Assembly (NCBI GenBank): GCA_905147135.1
Contig: LR990067.1
Location: 11,246,228-11,310,227, forward strand
Reading direction: 5' to 3'
Length of the DNA stretch: 64,000 nt
Source of the DNA: Blastobasis lacticolella
Taxonomy: Eukaryota > Arthropoda > Insecta > Lepidoptera > Blastobasidae
A program made the position numbers and the translations under genes. Positions 35,092 through 50,300 of this stretch are shown here, in pieces. Below the pieces are notes generated by a model. The model had not been told where the DNA came from. It did no database searches and saw only the letters and a program-made list of their open reading frames with translations. Position 1 is the stretch's first letter. The number at the start of each line of letters is the position of its first letter.

Positions 35092-35301
35092 TCATTCAAA
35101 TATTTTTATTGTATCCTTACTAATCGTATCCTCACCGAACGTTCCAATGTGGTCGCCAGCCTTGTAGTCCACGGTCCAGATCTGTGCAGAGCTGTTACTG
35201 CATAGGCGGACGTGGATGTCCACGCCGGACTGCGAGCCAGCATCCAGGCAGAGCCCACTCATTTCGTGTTTCAGTTGGAGTGTCGGCAGGTACTTCCAAG
35301 C
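35092..35301 (-). CDS. Pgant: GALNT exon 12 (terminal, lectin gamma repeat)
   Basis: Residues 570-638, [13 protein letters not shown] and [10 protein letters not shown] (QxW). TGA stop. Confidence 0.95.
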   Translation of the reverse strand, partial: AWKYLPTLQLKHEMSGLCLDAGSQSGVDIHVRLCSNSSAQIWTVDYKAGDHIGTFGEDTISKDTIKIFE

Positions 35302-38300
35302 CTTAACGGATATACCAAGACCAATAATTTTTTTATGACATACGGCAGGCAAACAGACAGGCGGGCCACCTGACGGGAAGTGGTCACCGTTGCCTATAGA
35401 CATTAGCAACACCAAGAGTCTCGCCAATAAAGTATGAACTGCCTGGAGAGGTTTTCCCTGGAGAGTATAGCATGGAGTTCTTCAAGAAAGGGCTTAAACG
35501 GTTTTTACAGGGTCGGCAACGCGTGGGTGATGCCCCTGGTGTTGCAAACGTCCATAGGCTGCGGTGACTGCTTACAATCAGGCGGGCCGTAAGCTTGTTC
35601 GCCACAATAGCGGGATAAAGAAAAATTACGCGCACGGATTTCCGCCGGGCCAGCCAGTGAGTAGATAATATAAAAGTAATGATAGAATTAGATCTCTTCT
35701 GTGCATTTCTTTACCTTAAGAGGTAAAAAAACAGCTCTACAAGTAAAAAAAGAAGTTCTAAGTGACACAAGTTCTGGCCCAAGGAAAAAATAAAATAGGT
35801 GATTGAAAAATTTGATGGTGCACAGATTATGATGTGTATTGTAGTAGGTATGTGTGCTTGGGCAGGCCTTAGGTTAGGTCGGGCTCTAAGATAGGTAGGC
35901 TTCGGGATAGGTTGGTGCTCCCATAGGGTGGCCTGTGCTTTATTAGGTTTACTAGGTTGGAGCAAGTAGGATGTAGGTCAGTAGGCTGCCTCTATGAGCA
36001 CATGGCTAGGTAGAAATTCAAATGTGTTCCATTTGAATTAGAAGTAAGGTATGTATAGTATTTTAGGACATTCATTATTAGATTTTTTACAACACAGTTT
36101 CAATTAAGCAATTTGTGTCTTTTAACTTTGAATCAACGTCATCCCCCTCCCCCCTGGTGTTACAGTACCCAGGATCTCTAATGGCTCATCACCATCATCA
36201 TCATATCAGCTGAAAAACACCCACTGTTGGGCATAGGCTTCCCCCAAAGATCTCCACAAAGGCCGGTCCTGTGCCTTCCGCATACAACTCGAACCTGCGA
36301 TCTTTACCAGGTCGTCGGTCTACCTTGTGGTAGGCTCTAGAGGCTACATCTCTCGAACTTACCTGTTTCCAAGTGTCCGGCCTGTCGCAATCCATCATGT
36401 GCACTTGATAGCCGGCCTCGTCAAGCTCCTTGTCTCGTCTGAAACCAACGCGATAAAGCCAAGTCTTCGTACAATTATGTACGTTAGTTGAATTCTAACC
36501 GATGCTCTTACGGTGTTCAAATTCAGGTGCGGAAACCTGCAAATTAATTTGCCAACCTGCAACTGAATTTGTAACCATTGTCTAATCTGGTCAGGTTCCC
36601 CTGGTAGCGGGTCACGGAGGTCAGATGGTAGTCGCTCCACCACGTACCCTTCAACGTCCCTTAAAATATGGGGTAATCGTAATAAAAGTGACTGAAAATG
36701 AAACATAAGCGAGCGTAGCGAAAATTTTCCAATTTCGGCTCAATTGGCTCGGGGTAAACATGATACCTAAATATAACAAAAACCAATGACTGAGCGTGCG
36801 CAGCGAGCCAGGGTCGTAGTTTTTGGTATACCTACATATTGGCACTTTAAATCCGAAATAAATACGCGACGCGATTGGTGTGTATATAATAAATGAGCGA
36901 GCGCAGCGAGCTCGAAATTTTTCCATTTTTAGGTATAAAGAGCTGGAGCAAACTTATTAAAGAAAACGAATGAATTGGCGAGCTCGGAAATTTTAATATT
37001 TTGGCTGTAAAAATCTGGATTGATCAAGCGGCGCAGGTGGTGTGAAATGATTGGGGGGGGGGGGTTCAACCCCCAAAAAGACCTTAGATTCATCAGCATG
37101 GCGCAGGTGGATTCGCTCCTGAGCTGGTGGTCGCGTGACAGCATGAAGAACTGTGTGGCGTGCAGCTCCGAGTAGCACGAGAAGACGCCGAGCGGCGCGC
37201 GCTGCCAGCCCCAGCCCAGCGTGTCGACACACAGGTTGCTCGAAGGGTTCCGGAAACTGGGCAAGCGATCAACCTGAGTGGGTCAGCTGGTTACCATGGG
37301 CATTTTCTATTTTATTATTTGCCTATCCCAGACATTTGACCGCCACCTCACCTGTTGGTAAGTGACAATGCGGCCGATGACGAAGCATGCCTGGGGCATG
37401 TTTAGAGGCAACGTATTAGTGATACCCCCGGTGTTGCTGATGTCCATAGGCGTGACCACTTCCCATCATAACAAAAAAACAATCGACAAGTTGTTGAGAG
37501 GAGACCACAACGCGGCAGGAGAAGTGACGCTTTGCGAAAGGCGCTCCTTGATACTGATATAGGCTGTACATCATGGGTGGTCATCACTTACCATCCGGTG
37601 ACCTGATGGCTCGTTTGCCTCCCTCTTTTGTATCAAAAGCGATAATATTGTATGTAATAAATATATAAATAATGTCGACCTGAGTGGATCAGTTGGTTAA
37701 CATGCCGGTCTGCCACGCAGAGGTCCCGGGTTCGATTCCCAGCCGGGCAGAAATTGAAATGATTAATTTTAATTTCTGTTACGGGTCTGGCTGTTATATG
37801 TATACCTATATTTAGTTTTCTGGCACCCATAGCACAAGCTTTGCCTTGGGGCCACGCGAAGGTTCGAAAGAGGTTCTTCTCGCTCGTACGATTCGGATGA
37901 GGAATGAGCTCCCAGCCACAGTGTTTCCTTTGGACTATGACGTGGGATCGTTCAAGATGTATATTAGATGTCGCTCCAGACGTGAGCAACGCATTGGTAA
38001 CTCCCCTGGTGTTGCTGATGTCCATAGGCGGCGGTGGCCACGCACCATCAGGTGGCCCAGGTAAAAAAAAAATAGCTTATTAGTTCGGTGCTCTGTGGTT
38101 GTTGTCCGAAGGTTTTGTATCGTTATCAGCCTTTATGAAGTTTCAACCCTGTGTTCAGCAATGATGCAGCTGAGGCTTTTGCTCTTTTTTTTTAAAAATT
38201 TTAGACTACTAATCCAGGCATTTGACCGCCACCTCACCTGGTGGTAAGTGACGATGCGGTCGACGATGGAGCATGCCTGTCTAGGAACAGCCTATTCACT

Positions 38301-41300
38301 CTAGCCTTGAAGGCGTCATTACTCGAAAACGGCGGCCTATTGCAAAAAAATGTTCTTACCCTAATATCATCTACATACAATTCTCTACAACTTTCGCTTC
38401 GAACCACGGGGTGGAAACGCAGTATCCAGAGTCATAAACTTAGTAAAAGCGACCGCCAGCATCGAGTGGCTGTCAAATAACTTTTTAAATATAATTTTAC
38501 ATACTAGACATCCCGGTTGGATACAAAAATATCACCAATATGTGCAGATAATAAAAAATATTATAATATCTTTAAATTATGTTTATACATTTTTAGAATA
38601 AAATTAACATACCTATATAAATAATACGCGAAAGTTCTTTTTTTATAAACATTCACTACTGATACCTTGTATCCAAAGCCAAAACGAACTTCTAGAAAAA
38701 GAAACTACTTTTTGACAGAAATCGTTTTTTTTTGTATTTTCGTGAATTCTAATTTGTTATTGTAATATAATAGATTCCTATCGGCTTCTATTTGAATTTT
38801 TGGGCAATGTTTCAATATCGCTGTGTCGTGAGAGAATGCCCATTGAGAGATACATTGTGAAATTGGCATTTAAAATTACTCAAACCTCATAGTCCAACAT
38901 AGTGTTTTCACTGCCAAAGAAAACTCTGTTATTTATAAAAGTAAGCAGTATATTACAATTTAAGTTTTTAACAAGGGTATAATGTGCATATTTGTGCCAT
39001 GTTGTCCTTTTCCTTTCACCTTTACTTTTCATGGATTAGCAATAGGACTTCTACATTAGTGGAGGACTCCTACATCATCCCAATCTTTTCATTGGTGGTT
39101 CAAAAGTGAGAATATCAGCAAATTGCCGTTTTACATAAATTATACCTAATATAATGTTTTAAACTATCGCGGTTATTATTACACATTTTAAGGTTATGTT
39201 CCGTTCCGGGTTTCCTACCGCGTCCCGTGACCATGATGCATGCAACTGTGTCGAAATATCGGGCTACTCGTCAACAAAGGTATGCGATAGGTAACCCGGA
39301 ACATAACCTTAAAATTATACCGAATGTTTCATTGTAAGCATTCATAGAATATAATTATTAGACAAAACCTTTCCTTGCCGCTCCCTTTAACTATGAATAC
39401 TTAACATTCCTGTTTCCATTTTCCAGGTGTTTTGAGGAATGATCAATCAAGATTATGACCACGAATACCCAGAGGCCTACTATGGTAATTGTTTTAATTG
39501 AAAAGTATACTATATTATTGTAAACTTATTTTGTTTGGTTATATGTGTGAAGCATGAAATTGCATTTTGCTTTATGCATTCACCATTGGTTGTTCATATT
39601 GGGCTAACAAGCTTAACTGGTATTAAGTGCATTTATTTAATGTGTAAACACTTCTTAAAAATTTTGTATATTTATTGATCGTGTTGACATTTAAAGTATT
39701 TCTTACAGAAAAATTAATTGGCCCTTGTAATAAGCGAGACTTATTTGGATATAAGTACCTACCTACATTTATACCTGTACCAAAACATGAATTTTTATTA
39801 GGTAAATATAAGCAAAGGCTAAACAAAACTTCTATATGGCTAAACTTATATTTGAAGTGCACTATAATTTGTTCGAGTCATCAATTTATTTTTGCTTTTG
39901 ATAGTACACATCCATAATGGACATCTACAGGTGTACACAGGTTTGCACTAGTACATTGGTACTACGATGACATTAAAGCTTCATTATTTACTTTTACTTT
40001 CAGGTAGATGGTGTCGAACACAACTTGAAAACATTCTGTGATCCTGCGGAGATTATTTTAAATTGAGAGGCGCTTTACTATTACTTTGTAATTAATTTCT
40101 AGACAAATTATATGTATGTTAATTATGTGCCATTTGTGTTTTCTTTAATATAAGAATTAGAAATCAGTAATAATAAAGTACAATATGAAAATCGAGAAAA
40201 TGTAATCGATGTGTCATCCCTAGCCAAATCGCAATCGATAGATTGTTATGTTGATATGACCGCAGCACTAGCACTTGTCAAAATTGTTATGTCAAACTAT
40301 ACGTCAAAACCGATGCTGGCGGTTTTCTCTACGACGTCCGTGTCTCTATGGACGTTTCCCATCTGATCTATAGTAATCTGTGCTTCGAACACTTTATAAA
40401 ATTTCCAACCGTTCACGGGCAAAACAGTCTCGGTTTTGGCGTACAGGTAAAAAATCAGTTTCTTAGGAAATTATATGAAAATATATACGTAAAAATAAAT
40501 ATGTATTTTTATGTGACATATGTACTTATATGATATAGAAATTTTACTTTTTTCCCCATAACTTGTGCTTTAAAAACTTGCTTCTTGCCAAATTTCATTT
40601 TTTTTTTATAATAGTGGACAAATTCACACAGCGTAATCTAGCCCCAAAGTAAGCAAAGCTTGTGTTATGGGTGCTAGATAACTGATAAACTACTTATATA
40701 CTTTTAAGTACATACTTATTATACATAGAACACCCAGACCCGTAACAGAAATTAAAATTCATCATTTCAATTTGTGCCTGGCCGGGAATCGAACCCGGGA
40801 CACTTGCGTGGCAGACCGGCATGTTGACCATTAAACCACTCAGGTCGCCTAAAATATGCCATGGATAAGTATCTACCCTATACGGTTTGATAATGTGATA
40901 TGTGACTGAGGTAAAGACTTCTACATAAACTGAGACTGAGGCGGTGATGCTTTAGATATAATAATAATCATCTTAGCGTTAATGTCCCAGTTGTCTCTCG
41001 AGAAAGAGAGCCCGGGGTCCGCCTTGACCATGATCCAGAATTTGGCGATCAGGTAATTACAGTGGAGCGACTACAATCTGACCTGATACCAGGGGAACCT
41101 GACCAGATTGGATCATGGTTACAAATTCAGTTGCCTGAATTTGCAGGTTTCATCACGATATTTTCCCTCACCGTAAGAGCATCGGTTAGTATTCAACTAA
41201 TGTACCTCCATAACTCGGAAAAGAGTCATTAGTACATAGCCGCAGCGGGATTCAAACCCGGTACGTACCTCTCGCTTACAAGTTGGATACTCAACCTTTA

Positions 41301-44300
41301 TATTTAGATAAAATAGCTTTTTTTAACTCACCGTCCGTAAACTGTAGAATCCCGTGTTGGCACGAATTTCTCCGAATAAACATTATCCAAATACCACAGA
41401 AAGGATTTGCATTTGAGCCTCTCCCGGAGGGCCTTTCGCTCGGACACGTCACCTATAATTGGATTATTCTGGAACAAACGATGTTGTTTCTAAAGTTTTA
41501 AATATAGTGTTTCAAGGGGTGGGGATTTGGGAAACCGTGGCTTTAGCAGTGGAGGGGCATTTGCCTTTTTGCTGCCAAAGCAACGTGTTATAGAGGTGGG
41601 CAACGCATTGGCGATACTCTTGGTATTGCGAATGTCTATAGGCAGTGGCGTCCATTTTCCATCAGGTGGCCGGTTGCCTGTTTGCCTACCGTATGACTTA
41701 AGAAAAAAACTTATGCGACGCTTGAGACGCCGTAAGATTTCCTAAGGGCCCCATTAATTAACAGTCCGCTTTCAGTCTCTGGTCGTATCCGGCGGCCTGC
41801 CGTTCTAGGCCAATAACGTTTACACAATAAAGCGATTATTTGGGTTGGGATACAGTTGGGACTCAGCAGTTTCTGTAAAACTGAAGGCACTCTACTGACG
41901 GTAGACAAGCCGCCAGCCGACTACCCGCTAATGTGTGTTTATTTGACCTCAAGGCCACGGACTGTCCGGTGGTCCGGCCGATATCTGTCAATGCTGACAT
42001 ACACTTTATAATAAATAAATAAATAATAAATAAATAGTCGTGGACAAATTCACACAGCGCCCTCTAGCCCCAAAGTAAGCAAAGCTTGTGTTATGGGTGC
42101 TAGATAACTGATAAACTACTTATATACTTTTTTTTAAATACATACTTATTATACAAAGAACACCCAGACCCGTCACAGAAATTAAAATTCATCATTTCAA
42201 TTTCTGCCCGGCCGGGAATCGGACCCGGAACCTCTTGCGTGGCGGCATGTTGACCACTGAACCACTCAGGTCGTCAAACTTTCAGTTCGTATTACTCGTG
42301 AGTCCGAAACCTTAAACGGAACTGTTAGTGTGTGACTTATTTAACTGACAGTGTTACATCGTCCGGCGAACTGTTAATCTGTGAGGACCTTTAGGCGTAA
42401 CAAAATCAGTGTCATTAAGTTAATAGTGACTCAGCGAGGTTAGCACCTAAGGTTGGCGTCGATGCAATGCTTTTCTCGCTATAACTATCTAAAATCATTG
42501 GGCAGTTTCGCCTACTCCCTTGTGACATTTTGAGACTTGTGACCCATATTATTTGGAAGGTCACAAACGCGAATTCAATGTTTATACGGAAGCGAAAAAT
42601 GATGTGATGAGTGATGAATGAATAATGGAAGCGGAGGAAAAATAAATATATTTTGTATTGTATTGTATTTGTATTGTATCTCCTAGTGACCGGCCACGCA
42701 GAAAAGACGTTAGACGCAGACACGTCGCAGACGCGGTTCCACTTTAATTTACTTTCATACAGAATGTATAGAAGCTTCTCGCAAAACGCACTGCAAAGAC
42801 CGGGCACGGACGCGACGCAGACACGTCTGCGCCCTATTGCAAAACATACAATACAATACAAAAACTCTTTATATGCACACTAGATATATACATGGGATAA
42901 AATACTGAATAATAAGCAGTACAAATGGCGGTCTTATCACTAGAGTGATCTCTTCCAGCCAACCTTGGTATGGAGGGAAAAAGAAAAATATTTTAGCCAT
43001 TGATAGGTAGTGCACACAAAATCTATACAAAAGTTTACAAAGGAAACACAAAAACAATTAGAAAGCTAGTACCCCAGCACCCACAATCACCATCACTAAA
43101 AGACAAGTAATGTTGTTTTATTAAAACTATACAGCGATTCTGCACACCTACGCATCTACGCATGCCTATACAACAACCGCCACGGCGTAGGTGAGACAAA
43201 TCGGTTTTTCGAGCACATTCAATGCGCTACCGACAAGGTTCTTGAGCGGTGTCCTTCGGCTGAGTTGGTAGTTTTAGGAGACTTTAATGGTCACCACACT
43301 GAGTGGCTAGGGTCAAGCCGCTCTACCAACCCCGCCGGGAGATCCGCCCACGAATTTGCTTTGGCCAATGGTCTCACGCAGCTGGTATTAGAACCCACCT
43401 ACTTACTGGATGTTGTGGGCCGTAATCCTTCTTTGTTAGACCTTCTGTTGACCTCCCACCCAGACGGTTATCAGGTGTCCGTCGATGCTCCTCTTGGGAC
43501 ATCTGACCACTGCCTGGTCCGATCTGAGGTGCCTCTTGCTACACCCGAACGGCCTCGCCCCAGTGGGTCACGCAAGGTATGGCACTATGGTTCAGCAGAC
43601 TGGGATGGATTGCGAGAATTCTTCGCGTCGTACCCGTGGATGCAGCTTTGCTTTTCCTCAAATGATACCAACACCTGTGCCGCTGCTGTAGCTGATGTCA
43701 TACTGCAGGGAATGGAATGTTTTATCCCATCTTCTGTAGTCCGTCTCGGCGGTAAAAGTCAGCCCTGGTACGACAGGCCTAGTGCTGAGGCAACTCGCCT
43801 CAAGCAGGATGCTTTTCGTGCCTGGACAGTGGCTCGGGCCCAAAAGGACCCTAACACCCACATTTTGAGGAAAAAGTACAATGCTGTATCGAGGTCTACA
43901 AAGAGGGTAATGGCCAGAGCAAAATTTAATTTCATCGGCGGAATTGGAGAGAAACTGATCAGCTACCCCTCTGGGAGCCGTGCTTTTTGGTCTCTCTCCA
44001 AAGCTGTCGAGGGGAACTTTTGTCGGACCACCTTTCCACCTTTGCGCAAGCCGGATGACCAATTGGCCCACACAGCAAAAGAGAAAGCCGATCTCTTAGG
44101 TAATCTTTTTGCTCATAACTCAACTCTGGATGATGGGGGAGCTGCACCGCCTACCATCTTACGGTGTGAGGGCATCATGCCCGAGATTCGTTTCACCCAA
44201 AAAATCATAAAACGTGTGCTTCTCTCCCTAGACATCCGGAAGTCCAGTGGACCTGATGGCATTCCGGCTATCGTTCTCAAAAAATGTGCTCCCGAGTTGT

Positions 44301-47300
44301 CTCCCGTGTTAATGCGCCTATTCAAGCTTTCCTACACCTCTGGAACGGTGCCGTCTTCATGGAAGCTAGCCCATGTGCATCCGATACCCAAGAAGGGTGA
44401 CAATTCAGACCCATCAAATTACAGGCCTATAGCGGTAACCTCCTTGCTCTCTAAGGTGATGGAGCGGGTCATCAATATCCAGCTCCTTGGATACCTCGAA
44501 GATCACCAGCTGATCAGTGACCGTCAATATGGCTTCCGTCATGGTCGCTCAGCTGGTGACCTTCTTGTGTACCTAACACACCGGTGGGCTGAGGCTGTCG
44601 AGAGCAAGGGGGAGGCTCTGGCTGTCAGTCTTGATATAGCCAAGGCATTTGATCGGGTCTGGCACAGGGCACTGCTAACAAAACTCCCGAAGTACGGTAT
44701 CCCCAAGGGGCTCTGCAATTGGGTATCCAGCTTTCTGTCTGGACGGAGCATCCAAGTCGTTGTCGACGGATGCTGCTCCGATACCAAGACCATTAATTCT
44801 GGAGTACCCCAAGGTTCAGTGCTATCTCCCACGCTGTTTCTTCTGCATATCAATGATATGCTGAATATTCCCAGTATTCATTGCTATGCAGATGACAGTA
44901 CTGGAGATGCTTGTTATACTGGCCGTGCGAATATCCCTCGTTCCGTGGTGTCGGAAAGCCGAATAAGACTTGTGTCAGAGATTGAACACTCCTTGGAGCA
45001 AGTTGCTCACTGGGGCAGACTAAACCTAGTGGAATTCAACCCTTTAAAGACACAGGTCTGCGCATTTTCCGCCAAAAAGGATCCCTTTGTCATAGTGCCG
45101 CAGTTCCAAGGGACACCCCTTTCCATCTCAAATAGTATCGGGATCCTTGGTGTCGACATATCGGATAACGTGCGCTTCCGGAGTCACCTAGAAGGTAAGG
45201 CCAAACTGGCTTCGAAAAAGCTTGGCGTGCTTAACCGGTCCAGGCGATACTTCACCCCACGGCAGCGCCTGCTGCTGTACAAGGCACAGGTGCGGCCTCA
45301 TATGGAGTATTGTTCCCATCTTTGGGCCGGCGAAACTGCCGACCTGCTTAATCCTTTGGACTCCGTACAGAGACGCGCCGTACGAATTGTCGACGATCCC
45401 ATACAAACAAGCAAGTTAGAACTACTGGCTAACCGAAGGGACTTTGGCTCCCTGTGTGTGTTCTATCGGCTGTACAATGGGGAGTGTTCCGAGGAACTTT
45501 TCGATCTGGTGCCCACAGCACAATTCCGCCATCGCACCACCCACCGTGGGCTGGGTACTCATCCCCACTACGTAGACCCTCTGTTGGTCACCACGCGAAG
45601 GTTCGAAAGAACGTTTCTCGCTCGTACGATTCGGATGTGGAATGAGCTCCCAGCCACAGTGTTTTCTTTGGACTATGACATGGGGTTGTTCAAGAGGTAT
45701 ATTAGAGGTCTCTTTAGAGGCGGGCAACGCATTGGTGACTCCCCTGGTGTTGCTGATGTCCATAGGCGGCGGTGACCACTTTCCATCAGGTGGCCCGCTT
45801 GCCTGTTTGTCTGCTAAGTAACATAAAAAAAAAATCTAAAGGTGCGTACGAATTAGAGGCAGCCTCAGGTTGAGGCACGCACGACTCGCCCATTTGCTCA
45901 AATTCGTACGTGGCTCACGCGCAGCTCGAGGCGCACCGCGAGCGCGTGCGCCGCGAGCCGCCGATTGTCGGCCTTCTGTCCATGCTCAAAGGTGCCTCGG
46001 CGTGCGTGCCTCGCGAGTTTGGACGTGACGACAAATGCGCGCGTATTGTTTATTGACACTTGACAACTTTAATATTTTCATGTCAATTAAACTGTTGGTC
46101 TTCCTAATAAATAAAGAAAAAAAATAAAAGAAATAAAATACATAAAAAAAAAAAGAAAATAATAATAATAATAATTTGGAAAACATATATTTATAAATAT
46201 ACATAAACATATATAATGTAGTAAACAACATGGTGAGCAGAAAAAAGCGTTATGGGATCGAAAAAACCAAAATTATTTTAACAATCCCATCAATTATGAT
46301 AAAAGAAGCATCAGCATTTTATTTGTGCGGCGCATTTGTGGCTCGCCGTGAGCACGTTGCCTCAACGAACAAACAAATGCGCAGCTGAGCAGCCGCGCAC
46401 GGCGAGCATGCCTCGGGCTGAGCCGCTCTAATTCGTACCTACCTTAATATCTCAGGACAGGACACGGGCGCGACCGGGGGTGCGGGCGGGGCGCGAGGAG
46501 CCGGCTCTCGCACAGCGCTTGCTGTGCTTATCGTGCATGCGTCCTAAAACGTTTTTACGGGGTCGGCAACGCGTGAGTGATGCCCCTGGTATTGCAAACG
46601 TCCATAGGCTGCGGTGACTGTTTACCATCAGGCAGGCCGTAAGCTTGTTTGTCACCTTAGTGGTATAAAAAAAAGTCCTTGTCTGGTCCTAAAAAAGGGA
46701 GCGCGACGCTGCCACGTCAGCCCCCGTCTTCTAGAAAGTTGTGTCGTTTATGTTTTAGAAAGTTGTATCCGCGCCCCGTCTGCGCTCTGCTTCTCACGTC
46801 TTTTCTGTTTTTCAGGGAAAAAGTTATGGACACTTTTGTACCACTAGCTTTGGACGGTTTTGTCCCGTTATTTTTATTTGATCAGAATAATGTTCTCCAC
46901 TTCGAACCAACTAATCCTCATTCTATTACGTACCGTAACCCAGTAGTATATCCACCACATTTATTCAACTTTCATGTTTCTTTGCTCGTGCATTTTATTA
47001 GTCTGCTTGGATACAACCGCGGTACCGCGGGCACTTCACAGCACCGTTGACATCATTCCCATTCACACTCTCTTTTCGATGTCCCCGTCGCATTTCCTAT
47101 CCCTATTTCCCATTTATAATTTATTTATAATTGACTTCTATAGAGTAAGAATCTGTTACTGGCTTTCTGTTAATAACGAATATTTAATAAAAAAATATTA
47201 ATTTCCCAAATACATATATATTTTCTAAACTACTTTACCGATTTTAATGAAACAAAGCTAGGAACCATCTTGATTAAACTGGCTTTCCAATGCATAAAAC

Positions 47301-50300
47301 CGAATCCAAATCGGTTCTTCCGTTCGAGAGCTACGATGACACAGACAGACACACATTTATTTATTGATTTATTTATTTATTTGCCAACAGATTTACAATT
47401 TTTGTTACATTAAATATTACATGAAAAAGTAATCATTTAATCACTCAGTACCAGGTACTATTTGAATAAATGGGGGGTGTGGGGCCCAACCACCATCTCA
47501 TGGGCCCAAGCCATCCTCACCTGCCCGCGGTCCCCCTGCTGACAGACGGACGAGGCTCTGGCGAACCAGCTTTTCCCAACTAATCCCTAATCCCTTATCC
47601 CTTCCAGATTACCGAAGGTCTTCACCAGGGTTTAGTGCTGAGCCCTTGCTTGTTCTGTGTTGTGCTTGATGTCCTCTTAGCGGAAATTGAGGACATGTCT
47701 CCTTGGCTTATGAAATACGCTGATGACATCGTACTGGTGAGCAAGATAGGCAAGACCTTGAGATCAAGATAGAAAATTGTGGTTAGAAGCTAGACGTGGC
47801 CAAAACAGAGTATATGGCTAGCATTATTTTAATACTAGATGTTTTTGTATTACCTACTATTTGTTGCCTACCTACTTTAATAGGTACTTTGGAGCAAAGT
47901 TCGTTTTATTCAACTATGTTGTAAATTTTAATCTATATCCCTGGCGACACAATTGAATTTTAACAAAGCTTAAGATTTTTTTTTCTTTTTTTTATGATTA
48001 ATGCAGTAATCTATGACGATCACATGTCTAATTATGGAGTCGCTTTAAAATTTCAGACAAGATATGAACGTTCGAACTTCGCAAGTGACGTCACGGCATG
48101 CGTGCATCTACAATCTGTCCAGACTGACTTATTTTATTTGGCTATGGCAATTATGTATTTAAATGGATAATTTGCAGCAGTCAGTATTCGTCCAATTCAC
48201 ATTCTATGTGTTTTTCATATAATTCTAGAAATATATGCACAGTATAGGTACGCAGCGTGATTGATACGGCAAGTTGTGATTATGGGTCTTGTTGGTTCAC
48301 CAAATAAGACAAGTCAGTCTGGACAGATCATACTTACCCATACTTACCTCGTTCTCTTCTCTCGTACATACTCTTGATGAGTAGAAGAAAAGACATACCT
48401 TCAATTCTGGGTAATGCATGTAGAATAAATGCTTGTAATCGTCCATCCAGACCTCGGCCATTCGGGCGGTGTTGATACCTGCGGTTAAATAAATAAAACA
48501 TTTATTATCAACTGGACGCCATAACACAACATTTTGTAGCGACATCTATCGCTCCACTAGGGAAACTCAACGATACTCACATTACGAGTGCACGAACACA
48601 AGGTTGGCAAGCATCCGCACTAGATGGCGCTAACCGTCCTACATCGCGCTAGAGAAATGTGCCAACTTTGTGTTCGTGCACTCGTAATGTGAGTATCGTT
48701 GAGTTTCCCTAGTGGAGCGATAGATGTCGCTACAATTTAAATACAAAAATTACATACATATCAACACGCACAATCATACAAAATCAAATCAAAACGATAA
48801 AAAATCAGAAAATACAATAACGTAATTTTTACAAGTAAACACTTTGACGTGCTGTTGCCCTCCCGGTTGATAAAGGGACCTCACTGAGCATGAGCCACGA
48901 AGCCATTGGCGTAACGAGGGGGGTCAGAGTCAAAACCATTCAACTAAAAGTGGGCTTCAGCGCTAAACAAAATTTTGAAAGGAGGAAAAAGTAAACAGCA
49001 ATGAATAATGTCACGTTGGACATCCAGATTGTGGAAGTAATGGAGTTATCCATTAGATTATTTTCTTTGGGAATATGTCTTCGCTGATAAACTAGGGACG
49101 ATAGAACACTACCCTGTACAGAACAGAACACCCTGCTCGTAATGCTCGTTGCACATAAATGATCTGTTCGTGTCCGGTGCTTTTGGGTATGCAGATGGCA
49201 CCAGATTGACGGACAAGTACACATCCAGTGCAAAGCCCAAGAAAGAAGATGTCGAGCTAGCTCTGCCTGGAGCAAGCTCGCCAGGATATTTCTGATTGGG
49301 GAGATTTGTTCACCGCCAAGCGAATTACATTCCGTTGGAATCTAACTTTCCAGGGTGTGCCCCTACAAATACGCCAGGCTGTCTAAGTTGGACTTCGGTG
49401 GGTACATCGAGTCCTTAGCTAAAACCGCTGCCAAAAAACTAGGCATCCTCTCTAGGGCGAGGCGGCATTTCTCATCTGAGCAGAGGTTGCCACTATATAA
49501 AGCCAAAATTCGCCCTTGCATGGAATACTGTTGTCACCTATTGGACGGATTTGCCAAGGTCTATCTGGCTGCTCTGATTTTTTTTAGATTTAGATTTAGA
49601 TTTATTTATTCACAAAAACATTACAATCTTCAATACAACACATTGGTAAACCTCTTTGAGGTTTGTCTCAACGATAATTTCGCCTTCGCCATCACACATA
49701 CTATATTAATAAGTAGGTACTTATGCTGTTACTTCATTACATAATTTCTACACACCTACAATATTACTATACAGAGTTACATACATACTGTCACGCCTTT
49801 CCCCGTATTCAGGTACTTTGCCGACATATTATCATAGGAAGTTTCCTATGAAATGTGCAATAAGTCAAGATACCCAGTACTAAGTACTTTAACTTATTGC
49901 ATATTATTTCCACTCTGAACAACATCGCACACCGTCTCTCGCCGACACCGACGTCCGCGCAGCGCGGAACTGGTTCTTCACTCCAACCTTATACAGGGCG
50001 CTTTCATGCTACCTACATAAACATGTTTATGGTTTGTTGGAAAGAAAATGTTGCTTTAGCAGACATTTTATCGAATTCTCATTTATTTTGTCTAATAGGT
50101 CTCTAGGCAGGTTGTTTATGAGATCGGGAAGAATATACTCAGATGTTCTTTCACCATAATAATTTGTAAATCTTGGTTTAGTGAGTATTTTTTTTTATGA
50201 TTGTCTAGTTACCTTACGTGAGACACTTAGACTCTGGACTCGGTTGAGAGACGCGCCAAGAAACTGATAGACAATCCTTCGTTGGTGCAGGAAAATCTAC

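Noticed and set aside
39623..39862. 79-aa minus-strand frame and the 80-aa plus frame at 39675
   Set aside because: The minus frame is antisense to the splice-consistent plus exons; the unspliced plus frame reads past a good donor at 39802.
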